Assembly (NCBI GenBank): GCA_025454275.1
Contig: JALOOS010000221.1
Coordinates: forward strand, 1 to 6,844
Length of the DNA stretch: 6,844 nt
Reading direction: 5' to 3'
Origin: Desulfobacterales bacterium
GTDB taxonomy: Bacteria > Desulfobacterota > Desulfobacteria > Desulfobacterales > SpSt-501
The notes beneath the pieces are model-generated. The model saw only the letters and a list, made by a program, of their open reading frames with translations, did no database searches and was not told the origin of the DNA. Below, in pieces: positions 1-5,953 of this stretch (positions within the stretch are counted from its first letter, which is position 1; each line of letters opens with the position of its first letter). Both the position numbers and the translations under genes were made by a program.

Positions 1-494
1 GCCTCCGCGGCGGAGGGCCCCGCAGGGCTCCGGCCGGCCTTTTCGGCGCTCAACAGCTTTTTCAGCTCGGCCACGAAATCGTTGACGTCCTTGAACTCGC
101 GGTAGACCGAAGCGAAACGCACATAGGCGACATCGTCCAGCTCGTGGAGCTTGGCCATGATCTTTTCACCGACGACCGAAGCCGAGATCTCTTTGTCCTC
201 GGATTCGCGCAGGTCGCGCTCCATCTCGTCGATGAACTCCTCGATGCTGTTCATGCTGATGTTGCGTTTTTCGCAGGCCTTCAGCATGCCCGAGCGCACC
301 TTCTCGCGGCTGAAAAGCTCGCGGCGCCCGTCCTTCTTGATGATCATGATCGGGATCTCTTCGATGTGCTCGTAGGTGGTAAACCGCCGGTTGCAGGTCA
401 GGCACTCCCTGCGCCGGCGAATGACGCTCGCGTCCTTGCTGAGCCTCGAGTCGATCACCTTGTTCTCGATTTCACTGCAGTACGGACACTTCAT
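1..494 (-). CDS. nrdR: Transcriptional repressor NrdR (3' end beyond window)
   Basis: NrdR is a zinc-ribbon/ATP-cone repressor that senses ATP and dATP and shuts down ribonucleotide reductase genes by binding paired NrdR boxes. The start is the ATG at 494-492, preceded by a purine-rich Shine-Dalgarno stretch at about 499-507. The N-terminus MKCPYCSE opens a zinc ribbon with Cys3, Cys6, Cys31 and Cys34, followed by the family's basic RRRRECLTCNRRFTTYE segment. The ATP-cone follows at about residues 46-140 (IPIMIIKKDGRRELFSREKV onward). The frame stays open for 164 codons to base 1. NrdR is usually about 150-160 residues, and the last visible part is an Ala/Gly/Pro/Ser-rich tail, so the stop is probably only a few codons outside. 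The gene lies 80 bases downstream of the dCMP deaminase gene, probably in the same transcript. Identification is firm; only the C-terminal end is unseen. Confidence 0.95.
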   Translation of the reverse strand, partial: MKCPYCSEIENKVIDSRLSKDASVIRRRRECLTCNRRFTTYEHIEEIPIMIIKKDGRRELFSREKVRSGMLKACEKRNISMNSIEEFIDEMERDLRESEDKEISASVVGEKIMAKLHELDDVAYVRFASVYREFKDVNDFVAELKKLLSAEKAGRSPAGPSAAE

Positions 495-574
495 CCGCCC
501 TCCCCTTCGGCCGCCGGCCGGCCCTCCGGGGCCCCGACCCCTTGGGATCGGGACCGTCCCGTCTTACATCGCTC

Positions 575-1069
575 TCACGAATCCCGCCGGTTGCCGCCGA
601 CCGGCCCGGCCGCATCGGCGCCTGCGATCCGGATCATGTCGATCCGCGCCTCTGCGAGCATATCCCGCGCCAGCGCGTCGGCATACCCCTCGCGGTAGTA
701 AATCCGCTTGATTCCGGCGTTGATGATCATCTTGGCGCAGATCGAACAGGGCTGGTTGGTGCAGAACAGATCGGCGCCCTTGATGGACACCCCGTGATAG
801 GCCGCCTGGATGATGGCATTCTGCTCGGCATGGATCCCGCGGCAGAGCTCATGGCGCATGCCCGATTCGACCTTGAGCGTCTCCCGCAGGCACCCGGTTT
901 CGGCGCAGTGGCGGATGCCGGAGGGGGCCCCGTTATACCCGGTCGCCAGGATGCGCTTATCCTTGACGATGACGGCACCGACGCCCCGCCGCAGGCAGGT
1001 GGTGCGCTTGGCGACCAGGGCCGTGATGTCCATGAAGTAGATTTCCCAGGAGGGGCGTTCGCTCGTCAT
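575..1069 (-). CDS. dCMP deaminase (ComEB-like, zinc-dependent)
   Basis: This 164-residue protein belongs to the cytidine/deoxycytidylate deaminase superfamily and most resembles dCMP deaminase, which converts dCMP to dUMP, the precursor of dTMP. The catalytic zinc site is intact: His80 and Glu82 in GIHAEQNAI, and Cys108 and Cys111 in the PCSIC motif. The N-terminal segment RPSWEIYFMDIT, the LATGYNGAPSG loop (41-51) and the HCAETGC stretch (54-60) are typical of the dCMP branch. The ATG at 1069 is chosen because RPSW near the N-terminus is conserved in the family. The frame is open further upstream to 1237, but that part is unlike the family and runs through the intergenic promoter region. 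No good Shine-Dalgarno sequence precedes this ATG. The gene follows fabF after 164 bases holding a hairpin and a promoter candidate, and precedes nrdR. It is often labelled comEB by similarity to the Bacillus gene. Confidence 0.93.
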   Translation of the reverse strand: MTSERPSWEIYFMDITALVAKRTTCLRRGVGAVIVKDKRILATGYNGAPSGIRHCAETGCLRETLKVESGMRHELCRGIHAEQNAIIQAAYHGVSIKGADLFCTNQPCSICAKMIINAGIKRIYYREGYADALARDMLAEARIDMIRIAGADAAGPVGGNRRDS

Positions 1070-1120
1070 CCGTCGTGCCGGTCCGCTGCCGCTTGGTGGT
1101 TCCGCCCTGATGCGCTGCCG

Positions 1121-1136
1121 CAACGATATATAGTAT
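1121..1136. promoter_or_regulatory. Possible NrdR box overlapping the promoter
   Basis: The 16-base stretch caacgatatatagtat matches the published NrdR-box pattern acaCwAtATaTwGtgt at 12 of 16 positions on either strand. In the core CwAtATaTwG the only mismatch is at one w position. It covers the candidate -10 element and predicted start of the operon containing nrdR itself, where a repressor could block transcription. NrdR boxes normally come in pairs about three helical turns apart. I find no convincing second box; the adjacent perfect palindrome tattgcaata (1136-1145) does not fit the pattern. AT-rich DNA can match by chance. Confidence 0.4.
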
Positions 1137-1158
1137 ATTGCAATAAGGTGGATCGCAA
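1130..1158 (-). promoter_or_regulatory. Candidate promoter for the dCMP deaminase-nrdR unit
   Basis: On the minus strand, TTGCGA (1158-1153) and TACTAT (1135-1130) are separated by 17 bases. An overlapping alternative -10 is TATACT (1137-1132), at 15 bases. The site lies in a short AT-rich island inside otherwise GC-rich DNA. It predicts a start near 1123 and a leader of about 54 bases. The -35 and -10 matches are moderate, so this is a reading of position and composition rather than a certain promoter. Confidence 0.5.
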
Positions 1159-1198
1159 GAGAAATGTTGACGATGCGGAAGGCGGTGCGCGGAGAACA

Positions 1199-1228
1199 GG
1201 CGGCCCGGGTTATGGGGTCCGGGCCGCC
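1199..1228 (-). terminator. Stem-loop after fabF, probable terminator
   Basis: A perfect 10-base-pair GC stem (1199-1208 with 1219-1228) with a 10-base loop begins 5 bases after the fabF stop codon. The transcript side continues as TGTTCTCC, only a weak U tract, so termination may be partial or the hairpin may protect the fabF mRNA 3' end. A separate promoter candidate lies just downstream, which supports a transcription boundary here. Confidence 0.5.
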
Positions 1229-1233
1229 CGGCG

Positions 1234-2475
1234 TCATGAGGGGTGCTTTTTGAGCAGCAAGGTCGCGTTGGTGCCCCCGAACCCGAAGGAGTTGGACATG
1301 GCATAGCGCACCGGCGTTTTGCGGGCCGTGTTGGGGACATAGTCCAGGTCCAGCTCCTCCGCCGGGTGTTCGTAGTTGATCGTGGGCGGAATGATGTCCT
1401 CGTGCAGGGCAAGGACCGTAAAGGCGGTTTCAATCCCCCCCGCGCCGCCGAGCAGATGGCCGGTCATGGACTTGGTGGAGCTGACCGCCACCTTGTAGGC
1501 ATGCTCTTTGAAGACCGTCTTGATGGCGCGGGTTTCGTAGAGATCGTTCAACTCGGTGGAGGTGCCATGGGCATTGATGTAGTCCACTTGATCGGCACGG
1601 ATGCCGGCGTCGTCCAGGGCCATCTGCATGCAGCGGGCCGCCCCGCTCCCGTCCGGCGGCGGGGAGGTCATATGATATCCGTCGCCGGTCAGCCCGTAGC
1701 CGATCATCTCGGCATAGATCCGGGCCCCCCGCTGAAGGGCATGCTCGCGCTCTTCGAGAATGAGAATCCCGGCCCCCTCGCCGGGCACGAACCCGTCCCG
1801 GTCGCGGTCAAAGGGGCGCGAGGCCCGCTCCGGTTCGTCGTTGCGGGTGGAGAGCGCCTTCATGGCGTTGAACCCGGCGATGCACGAGGGGGCGATCACG
1901 GCCTCGGTGCCGCCGGTGATCATGGCGTCCACCCGCCCCTGCTGGATCAGCTTGAAGGAGTCCCCCACCGCATGGGAGCCGGCCGCACAGGCCGTCGCCA
2001 GGGAGAGGTTGGGGCCTTTCGCGCCAAAGAGGATCGAGATCATGCCCGGGGCCATGTTGCCGATCATCATGGGGATGAAAAAAGGGCTGACCCGCCGCGG
2101 TCCGTTCTGCTTCAGGTCATAAATGGTATCTTCCATGAACCGCAGCCCGCCCAGCCCGCATCCGGTGATCACGCCGACCCGTCCGGCGTTCTCATCGGTG
2201 ATGGCAAGCCGCGCATCGTCCACCGCCATGCGGGTGGCCGCAACGGCGTAGGAGATGAACAGCTCCAGGCGCCGGGCCTCCTTGCGCCCCATGAACTCCT
2301 CGGGCTTGTAGCCCTTGACCTCGGCCGCGATGTGGGTGTCGAAGGGCGTGGCATCGAACCGGGTGATCCGCGTGACACCGGATTTGCCCGCGCACAGCGC
2401 CGCCCAGCTCTCCTTGACGCCGATCCCAAGGGGGCTGACCATCCCCACACCTGTGACCACAACCCGCCTGGCCAA
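1234..2475 (-). CDS. fabF: Beta-ketoacyl-ACP synthase II (FabF)
   Basis: FabF condenses malonyl-ACP with acyl-ACP in the elongation cycle of cytosolic type II fatty acid synthesis. The protein is 413 residues, the same length as E. coli FabF, and the catalytic residues fall at the same numbers: Cys163 (TACAAGSHAV), His303 (NAHGTST), Lys335 and His340 (STKSMTGHLLGGAGG). The C-terminal SFGFGGTNA loop carries the gating Phe. The N-terminus RRVVVTGVGMVSPLG matches the family and fixes the start at a TTG codon (2475-2473). No suitable ATG or GTG lies near it, and an AGGAGG ribosome site sits 4 bases upstream. The gene follows acpP by 37 bases and is probably co-transcribed with it. A GC hairpin follows the stop. 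Identity is very secure. FabB-type synthases share the fold, but length and sequence favour FabF. Confidence 0.97.
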   Translation of the reverse strand: MARRVVVTGVGMVSPLGIGVKESWAALCAGKSGVTRITRFDATPFDTHIAAEVKGYKPEEFMGRKEARRLELFISYAVAATRMAVDDARLAITDENAGRVGVITGCGLGGLRFMEDTIYDLKQNGPRRVSPFFIPMMIGNMAPGMISILFGAKGPNLSLATACAAGSHAVGDSFKLIQQGRVDAMITGGTEAVIAPSCIAGFNAMKALSTRNDEPERASRPFDRDRDGFVPGEGAGILILEEREHALQRGARIYAEMIGYGLTGDGYHMTSPPPDGSGAARCMQMALDDAGIRADQVDYINAHGTSTELNDLYETRAIKTVFKEHAYKVAVSSTKSMTGHLLGGAGGIETAFTVLALHEDIIPPTINYEHPAEELDLDYVPNTARKTPVRYAMSNSFGFGGTNATLLLKKHPS

Positions 2476-2479
2476 TTCG

Positions 2480-2485
2480 CCTCCT
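2480..2485 (-). promoter_or_regulatory. Ribosome binding site deciding the TTG start of fabF
   Basis: The minus strand reads AGGAGG here, a perfect Shine-Dalgarno core, 4 bases before TTG at 2475-2473. The strong site with somewhat short spacing supports initiation at TTG rather than at the internal Met codon at residue 12, which would remove the conserved first beta strand. Confidence 0.75.
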
Positions 2486-2512
2486 CTATCGCCTGCGCGT
2501 CAGCGCCTGCTG

Positions 2513-2749
2513 CTACTTGCGTTTGTTGACGTAGCTGATCGCGTCCTTGACGGTCACGATCTTCTCGGCATCCTCGTCTGAAATTTCGACTCCGAACTCC
2601 TCTTCCATGGACATGATGAGCTCGACCAGGTCGAGGGAGTCCGCCCCTAAATCGTCCACGAAGGAGGCCTCCGGTTTGACCTCCGAGAGGTCCACACTCA
2701 GTTTTTCGGCGATGATCTTCTTCACTTTTTCTTCAATTGAATCGGACAT
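2513..2749 (-). CDS. acpP: Acyl carrier protein
   Basis: This small acidic protein of 78 residues carries acyl intermediates on a 4'-phosphopantetheine arm. The attachment site is Ser38 in the canonical GADSLDLVEL motif at the start of helix II. The rest (SIEEKVKKIIAEKL, then EEEFGVEISDEDAEKI and VKDAISYV) follows the four-helix ACP pattern at normal length. The start is the ATG at 2749, preceded by GGAGGA with about 8 bases of spacing and an A-rich leader, which suits strong translation. The frame extends upstream to 2884, but that stretch does not look like ACP. The gene lies between fabG and fabF as in most type II fatty acid synthesis clusters, but is separated from fabG by a long palindrome. 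Confidence 0.98.
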   Translation of the reverse strand: MSDSIEEKVKKIIAEKLSVDLSEVKPEASFVDDLGADSLDLVELIMSMEEEFGVEISDEDAEKIVTVKDAISYVNKRK

Positions 2750-2889
2750 CGATGGTTCCTCCAAATGTTGGGGTGTTTTCTTTCGTTGGGTGCGGCTCAT
2801 CCGCCTCCCGGCCGGAGGCACTATCGCGGGTTCGTGTTCCGGGCGGGCGCCCGAGACAGGCGTCAACCCTTGAACCCGGGACATCGTTC

Positions 2890-3033
2890 AGTGCCCATCC
2901 AGGAATGGTGAATTACGGCCCCGGCCAAGGCCGCAGCGCGGTCGCCACCGCAGGCGGTGTGGAACACCGTCGAGGATGGCGACGCGCGAGAACGCAGGCC
3001 CGGGCCGGAAGACGCCGTTCATGGATGGGCGCT
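2890..3033. repeat. 144-base imperfect palindrome between fabG and acpP
   Basis: The gap between fabG and acpP folds on itself almost from end to end. The outer arm 2890-2901 pairs with 3022-3033 (12 pairs, one G-T). Inside follow 2909-2912 with 3018-3021, 2916-2919 with 3014-3017, 2921-2926 with 3003-3008, 2929-2932 with 2997-3000, 2936-2947 with 2977-2987 (11 pairs, one bulged base), and a terminal hairpin 2955-2960 with 2964-2969 closed by a 3-base loop. About 47 pairs nest in order with small bulges. The layout resembles ERIC- or MITE-like intergenic repeats, or an RNA processing or stability element in the acpP leader. I find no second copy in this window and no target-site duplication, so which of these it is stays open. 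The inner and outer arms are seen directly; the function is inference. Confidence 0.65.
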
Positions 3034-3035
3034 CG

Positions 3036-3767
3036 TTACATGTACATCCCGCCGCTCACATGCAGCACCTGCCCGGTCAGGTAGGCGGCCTGGTCCGAGG
3101 CGAGAAAAAGGATCGCATCGGCCACATCCTGGGGCGTCCCGGCCCGGCCCAGCGGAATCTGGGCCAGGAAGGCCTGCTTGATCTTATCGCTCAACACGGC
3201 GGTCATCTGGGTTTCGATGAAGCCCGGCGCCACCGCATTCACCGTGATGCCCCGGCCGGCGAACTCCCGCGCGACGGTCTTGGTGAACCCGATCAGCCCG
3301 GCCTTGGAGGCGACGTAGTTGGCCTGCCCGGCGTTGCCGACGACACCGACCACCGAGGCCACGTTGACGATCCGCCCCGCGCGGCTCTGGGCCATGTGCC
3401 GGACCACCGATTTGGTGCACAGGAAAGCGCCCTTGAGGTTGATGGCCATCACCGCATCCCAGTCCGCCGCCTTCATGCGCAGCAGCAGGGCGTCGCGCGT
3501 GATGCCGGCGTTGTTCACCAGGACGTCGATGCGGCCGCAGCGCGCGACCACCCGGTCCGCCCAGGCGGCCACCGCCTCCTCGTTGGCCACGTCCACCGCT
3601 TCGAAGGCGGCCCCTGGCCCCAGGGCGCGGGCGGCCGCCTCCCCGGCCTCGGGGTTGACGTCGCAGATGGCGAGCGTCGCCCCCTCGCGGGCGAAGGCCT
3701 CGGCCGTCACCCGCCCGATCCCGGCCGCAGCACCGGTAACCATGACCACCTTGTCCTTGAAGCGCAT
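3036..3767 (-). CDS. fabG: 3-oxoacyl-ACP reductase FabG, probably NADH-preferring
   Basis: FabG reduces 3-ketoacyl-ACP to (R)-3-hydroxyacyl-ACP after each condensation. This 243-residue short-chain dehydrogenase/reductase has TGAAAGIG (11-18), NNAG (85-88) and the catalytic tetrad Asn110, Ser138, Tyr151 and Lys155. The C-terminus TGQVLHVSGGMYM is typical of FabG. Arg129 and Arg172, the ACP-docking residues known from E. coli FabG, are present, which favours an ACP substrate. The cofactor site is unusual: the Arg15 that binds the NADPH phosphate in E. coli FabG is Ala, and Asp36 ends the second beta strand, a hallmark of NAD(H)-using members. The start is the ATG at 3767 because AAGGAG lies about 7 bases upstream; the in-frame ATG at 3788 would put that site inside the gene. 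It follows the acyl-CoA dehydrogenase closely. Confidence 0.95.
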   Translation of the reverse strand: MRFKDKVVMVTGAAAGIGRVTAEAFAREGATLAICDVNPEAGEAAARALGPGAAFEAVDVANEEAVAAWADRVVARCGRIDVLVNNAGITRDALLLRMKAADWDAVMAINLKGAFLCTKSVVRHMAQSRAGRIVNVASVVGVVGNAGQANYVASKAGLIGFTKTVAREFAGRGITVNAVAPGFIETQMTAVLSDKIKQAFLAQIPLGRAGTPQDVADAILFLASDQAAYLTGQVLHVSGGMYM

Positions 3768-3794
3768 GCGGATCTCCTTCGTGCCCATCCGGCG

Positions 3795-5382
3795 TCAGCG
3801 GCCGAACACGATCGGCCAGATCGGCGGGCTCGAGCTGACCGCTCCCGGCGAGAATGCGCAGGCTGTTGCGCTCGAAGAGCTCGCACACCTCCCGGGCGAA
3901 GATCCGCGCCACCAGCGCCGCGCGTTCGGCCTGGGGGTCGCCCGCCGCCGCGAGGGCCGCCGCCCTGCGCGCCGCGGCGACACCCACCTCGGTGTGGGCC
4001 GCCAGCTCCGCCAGGTCGAACATGACCATCTGCTGCCGGGTGAGCCGGCGGGTGTCGGCCACCCCGATCAGGTGGTTGAGCGCCCGGGCGGCCAGGGCGT
4101 AGAACCGGCCGCCGACCTCGGGGCGGCGCTCATCGAGCCGCTCCATCTCGGCGGCCATGGCGCCGTAGAACTCGCCCTTGCTCTTGCGGCTCTTCTTCCA
4201 GCGGAAGGTGCTGATGATGTTCTGCTGGATCTCGCTCGTCCCCTCGTAGATGGTCGTGATGCGCACATCGCGCTTGATCTTCTCGACCCCGTATTCGGTG
4301 ATGTAGCCGTAACCGCCCAGGGCCTGGATGCAATCCTCGGCCGCCCGGTTGCCCGCCTCGGTCGCGAACCACTTGGCGATGGAGCCCTCCACCTGGAGGT
4401 CCGGCTCGCCGGCATCGAGCCGCTCGGCCACCTCCTCGATGTAGGCCGCGGCGGCCGCCAGCCGCACCACGTTGGGGATGATCAGCTTGTGCGTGTAGCC
4501 CTGTTTCTCGGATAGCGGGGTCTTGAACTGGATCCGCTCCTTGGCGTAGGGAATGGCGATATCGAGCGCAGCCTCCCCCGCCCCCAGCCCCATGGCGGCC
4601 ACCATCAGGCGGGTGTAGCCGAAGACCTCGTTGGCCTGCTTGAGCCCCTGACCGGGCACACCGCCGATCAGGTTCTCCAGCGGTACGAACGCGTCGGTGA
4701 AGGTGAGCGGCGAGGTGTTGGAGGCCCGGATCCCGTGCTTCTCCTCGCCCTTGCCGCGCTGGTAGCCGGGGGTCTCCTTCTCCATGATGAAAAAGGTGGG
4801 ACCCTCGGGGGCGTCGGCCAGCACCGTAATGAAATCCGCATACCCGCCGGTCGAGATGAACTGCTTGCTGCCGTTGATGCGGTAGCCGGTGATCCGCCCG
4901 GCCGCGTCGGTCACCGGGTCGGCCTTGGTCTTCAGAGCGGCGACGTTGCTGCCCGCGTCGGGCTCGGTCACGGCGTAGGCGACCAGCGCCTGCCCGGCGG
5001 CGATCTTACCGAGCCACCTCTTTTTCTGCTCTTCGGTGGCCCCCACCAGGATGGGGTCCGCCCCCAGCTGGATCGCGAAGAAGGCGGTGGTGATGCCCAG
5101 GCAGACCTTGGCCATCTCGCGTGTCACCGCACAGCTGTCGCGCGCCCCGCCGCCCAGGCCGCCGTAGGCCTCCGGGATCATCAACAGCTGCAGGCCGATC
5201 TCCGGCCCCAGCATTTCCCGGATCACCGCCTCGGGGAAGACCTCCCGGCGGTCGAAGTCCAGGATCTGCTCCTTGGTGAGAAGCCTCTTTTTCAGCTGGG
5301 CCACCGTCTCCAGCACGAGCTGGCGGGACTCGAGGTCCAACCCTGTCAGGGCCCGCTTGGGTGGAATGCCGTCGGATGCCAT
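3795..5382 (-). CDS. Acyl-CoA dehydrogenase, 3' end apparently frameshifted
   Basis: This FAD enzyme family oxidises acyl thioesters to trans-2-enoyl thioesters and usually passes electrons to electron-transferring flavoprotein. From the ATG at 5382 (a GAGGA ribosome site about 9 bases upstream) come the alpha-helical N-terminal domain, the flavin-contacting AYAVTEPDAGSN (135-146), GSKQFISTGG (171-180), and the catalytic base Glu380 in IYEGTSEIQQNI. A helical C-terminal extension runs from about 400 to 526, so it resembles the larger VLCAD/FadE-like members. Family-like sequence continues to about residue 525 (QLEPADLAD), but this frame has no stop until 3184, deep inside fabG. A TGA at 3797-3795, in the frame one base away, follows codons for VFGR and lies 27 bases before fabG. 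I therefore end the gene there and assume a one-base insertion near the 3' end. Position between rpmF and fabG suggests a lipid role; the substrate is unknown. Confidence 0.82.
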
Positions 5383-5414
5383 GATGCCGGTCCTCAAAAC
5401 GATTGCAAACGGCC

Positions 5415-5597
5415 TTACTCTTCTTTGGCCGGGACGGCCTTGCGGCCCCTGTAGGAACCGCAGCTGGGACAGGCGTGGTGGGGCAGGGACGGCTCCCCAC
5501 AGTCGGCACAGGTGGTCAGAGCGGGGGCTGAAAGGCTCTTGCCGGTGCGGCGCTTATCCCGGCGGGACTTGGACACTCTACGCTTGGGCAACCCCAT
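5415..5597 (-). CDS. rpmF: Ribosomal protein bL32
   Basis: This is a 60-residue basic protein of the large ribosomal subunit. The N-terminus MGLPKRRVSKSRRDKRRT and the SAPALTTC segment are diagnostic of L32. Cys30, Cys33, Cys43 and Cys46 form an intact zinc ribbon (CADC and CPSC), so this is the zinc-binding form. The start is the ATG at 5597 with AGGAGA about 7 bases upstream; two codons further up the frame also opens, but MGLPKRR is the family start. It is the first gene of the unit, behind a strong promoter candidate, and precedes the acyl-CoA dehydrogenase by 32 bases. rpmF commonly heads lipid synthesis operons, linking ribosome and membrane synthesis. The DUF177/YceD gene that often precedes it is absent here; gltX diverges instead. 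Confidence 0.97.
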   Translation of the reverse strand: MGLPKRRVSKSRRDKRRTGKSLSAPALTTCADCGEPSLPHHACPSCGSYRGRKAVPAKEE

Positions 5598-5667
5598 GAG
5601 CAATCTCCTAACTTATTGAAGTGAATATATTAACTTCCTTTTTCGATTCTCACTGCAAAATGGTGCC

Positions 5668-5696
5668 TTAGTAATTGAAATCCGGAGGCCTGTCAA
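5668..5696 (-). promoter_or_regulatory. Sigma70-type promoter of the rpmF-fab operon
   Basis: On the minus strand a perfect TTGACA (5696-5691) is followed after exactly 17 bases by TACTAA (5673-5668). The predicted start is near 5661, giving a leader of about 64 bases before rpmF. The leader is AT-rich and holds a short inverted repeat, gaagt (5618-5622) and acttc (5633-5637), 10 bases apart, which could be a weak hairpin or an operator half-site pair. This is the best promoter match in the window. Confidence 0.75.
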
Positions 5697-5857
5697 GTGT
5701 TTTCCGGGCGTAGGCAGCCTTGTGCTGAATCCTTTTCCGTGGTATGCACTACGCTCTGAAGCCGGGGACCGGGCCGGCTTGACTATAACCAACTGTTACA
5801 AAAGGATCTTTTTTATTTTTGCGGCACGGGCTCGCGATATCCGCCGAAGCGGCGGGC

Positions 5858-5882
5858 CGCCCCCCCTTTTTTTGGGGGGGCG
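5858..5882. repeat. Perfect C7-T7-G7 hairpin
   Basis: Seven C, seven T and seven G follow each other directly, and one outer CG pair step on each side extends the stem to 9 base pairs with the T7 as loop. Neither strand shows a U tract after the stem, and no gene ends here, so it is not an ordinary terminator. Homopolymer lengths of this kind are prone to sequencing error. Confidence 0.7.
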
Positions 5883-5923
5883 ACTTGAACCGACCGGCGG
5901 CGGTCCGCCGTCATAAATTACTC

Positions 5924-5953
5924 TTGAAATCCGGTTCAGGCTAGAAATATATG
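5924..5953 (+). promoter_or_regulatory. Candidate gltX promoter
   Basis: TTGAAA (5924-5929) and TATATG (5948-5953) are separated by 18 bases on the plus strand in an AT-rich stretch. The predicted start near 5960 leaves a leader of roughly 55 bases. The -10 match is only fair and other AT-rich hexamers lie nearby, so the exact position is uncertain. Confidence 0.4.

Noticed and set aside
533..552. Hairpin between the deaminase gene and nrdR considered as a terminator
   Set aside because: It has a mismatch, too small a loop and no U tract; the 80-base gap is compatible with co-transcription.
1070..1237. N-terminal extension of the dCMP deaminase
   Set aside because: It would run through the terminator and promoter region and adds 56 residues foreign to the family.
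1243..2529. Long plus-strand open frame (428 codons) opposite fabF
   Set aside because: It is antisense to a gene with an intact catalytic triad, has no recognisable domain, and reads as the biased Gly/Arg/Asp/His-rich translation expected opposite GC-rich coding DNA.
2827..2878. Inverted repeat cgggttc / gaacccg considered as a tRNA T-arm or terminator
   Set aside because: No cloverleaf can be built around it and no U tract follows; 7-base matches are expected by chance in such GC-rich DNA.
2750..2884. N-terminal extension of ACP from an upstream start
   Set aside because: The ATG at 2749 has a good ribosome site and gives the standard 78-residue ACP; the upstream part is unlike ACP.
3184..3794. 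C-terminal extension of the acyl-CoA dehydrogenase across fabG
   Set aside because: The stretch is Arg/Gly-rich, unlike the family, and lies out of frame over a well-conserved fabG; a one-base indel explains it better.
2976..4515. Long overlapping plus-strand open frames opposite fabG and the acyl-CoA dehydrogenase
   Set aside because: They are composition-driven shadows of the real minus-strand genes, with no family motifs and poor starts.
5800..5820. Plus-strand terminator-like AAAAG-GAT-CTTTTTT followed by T-rich sequence
   Set aside because: The stem is only 5 weak pairs and no plus-strand gene ends upstream of it, so there is nothing obvious to terminate.
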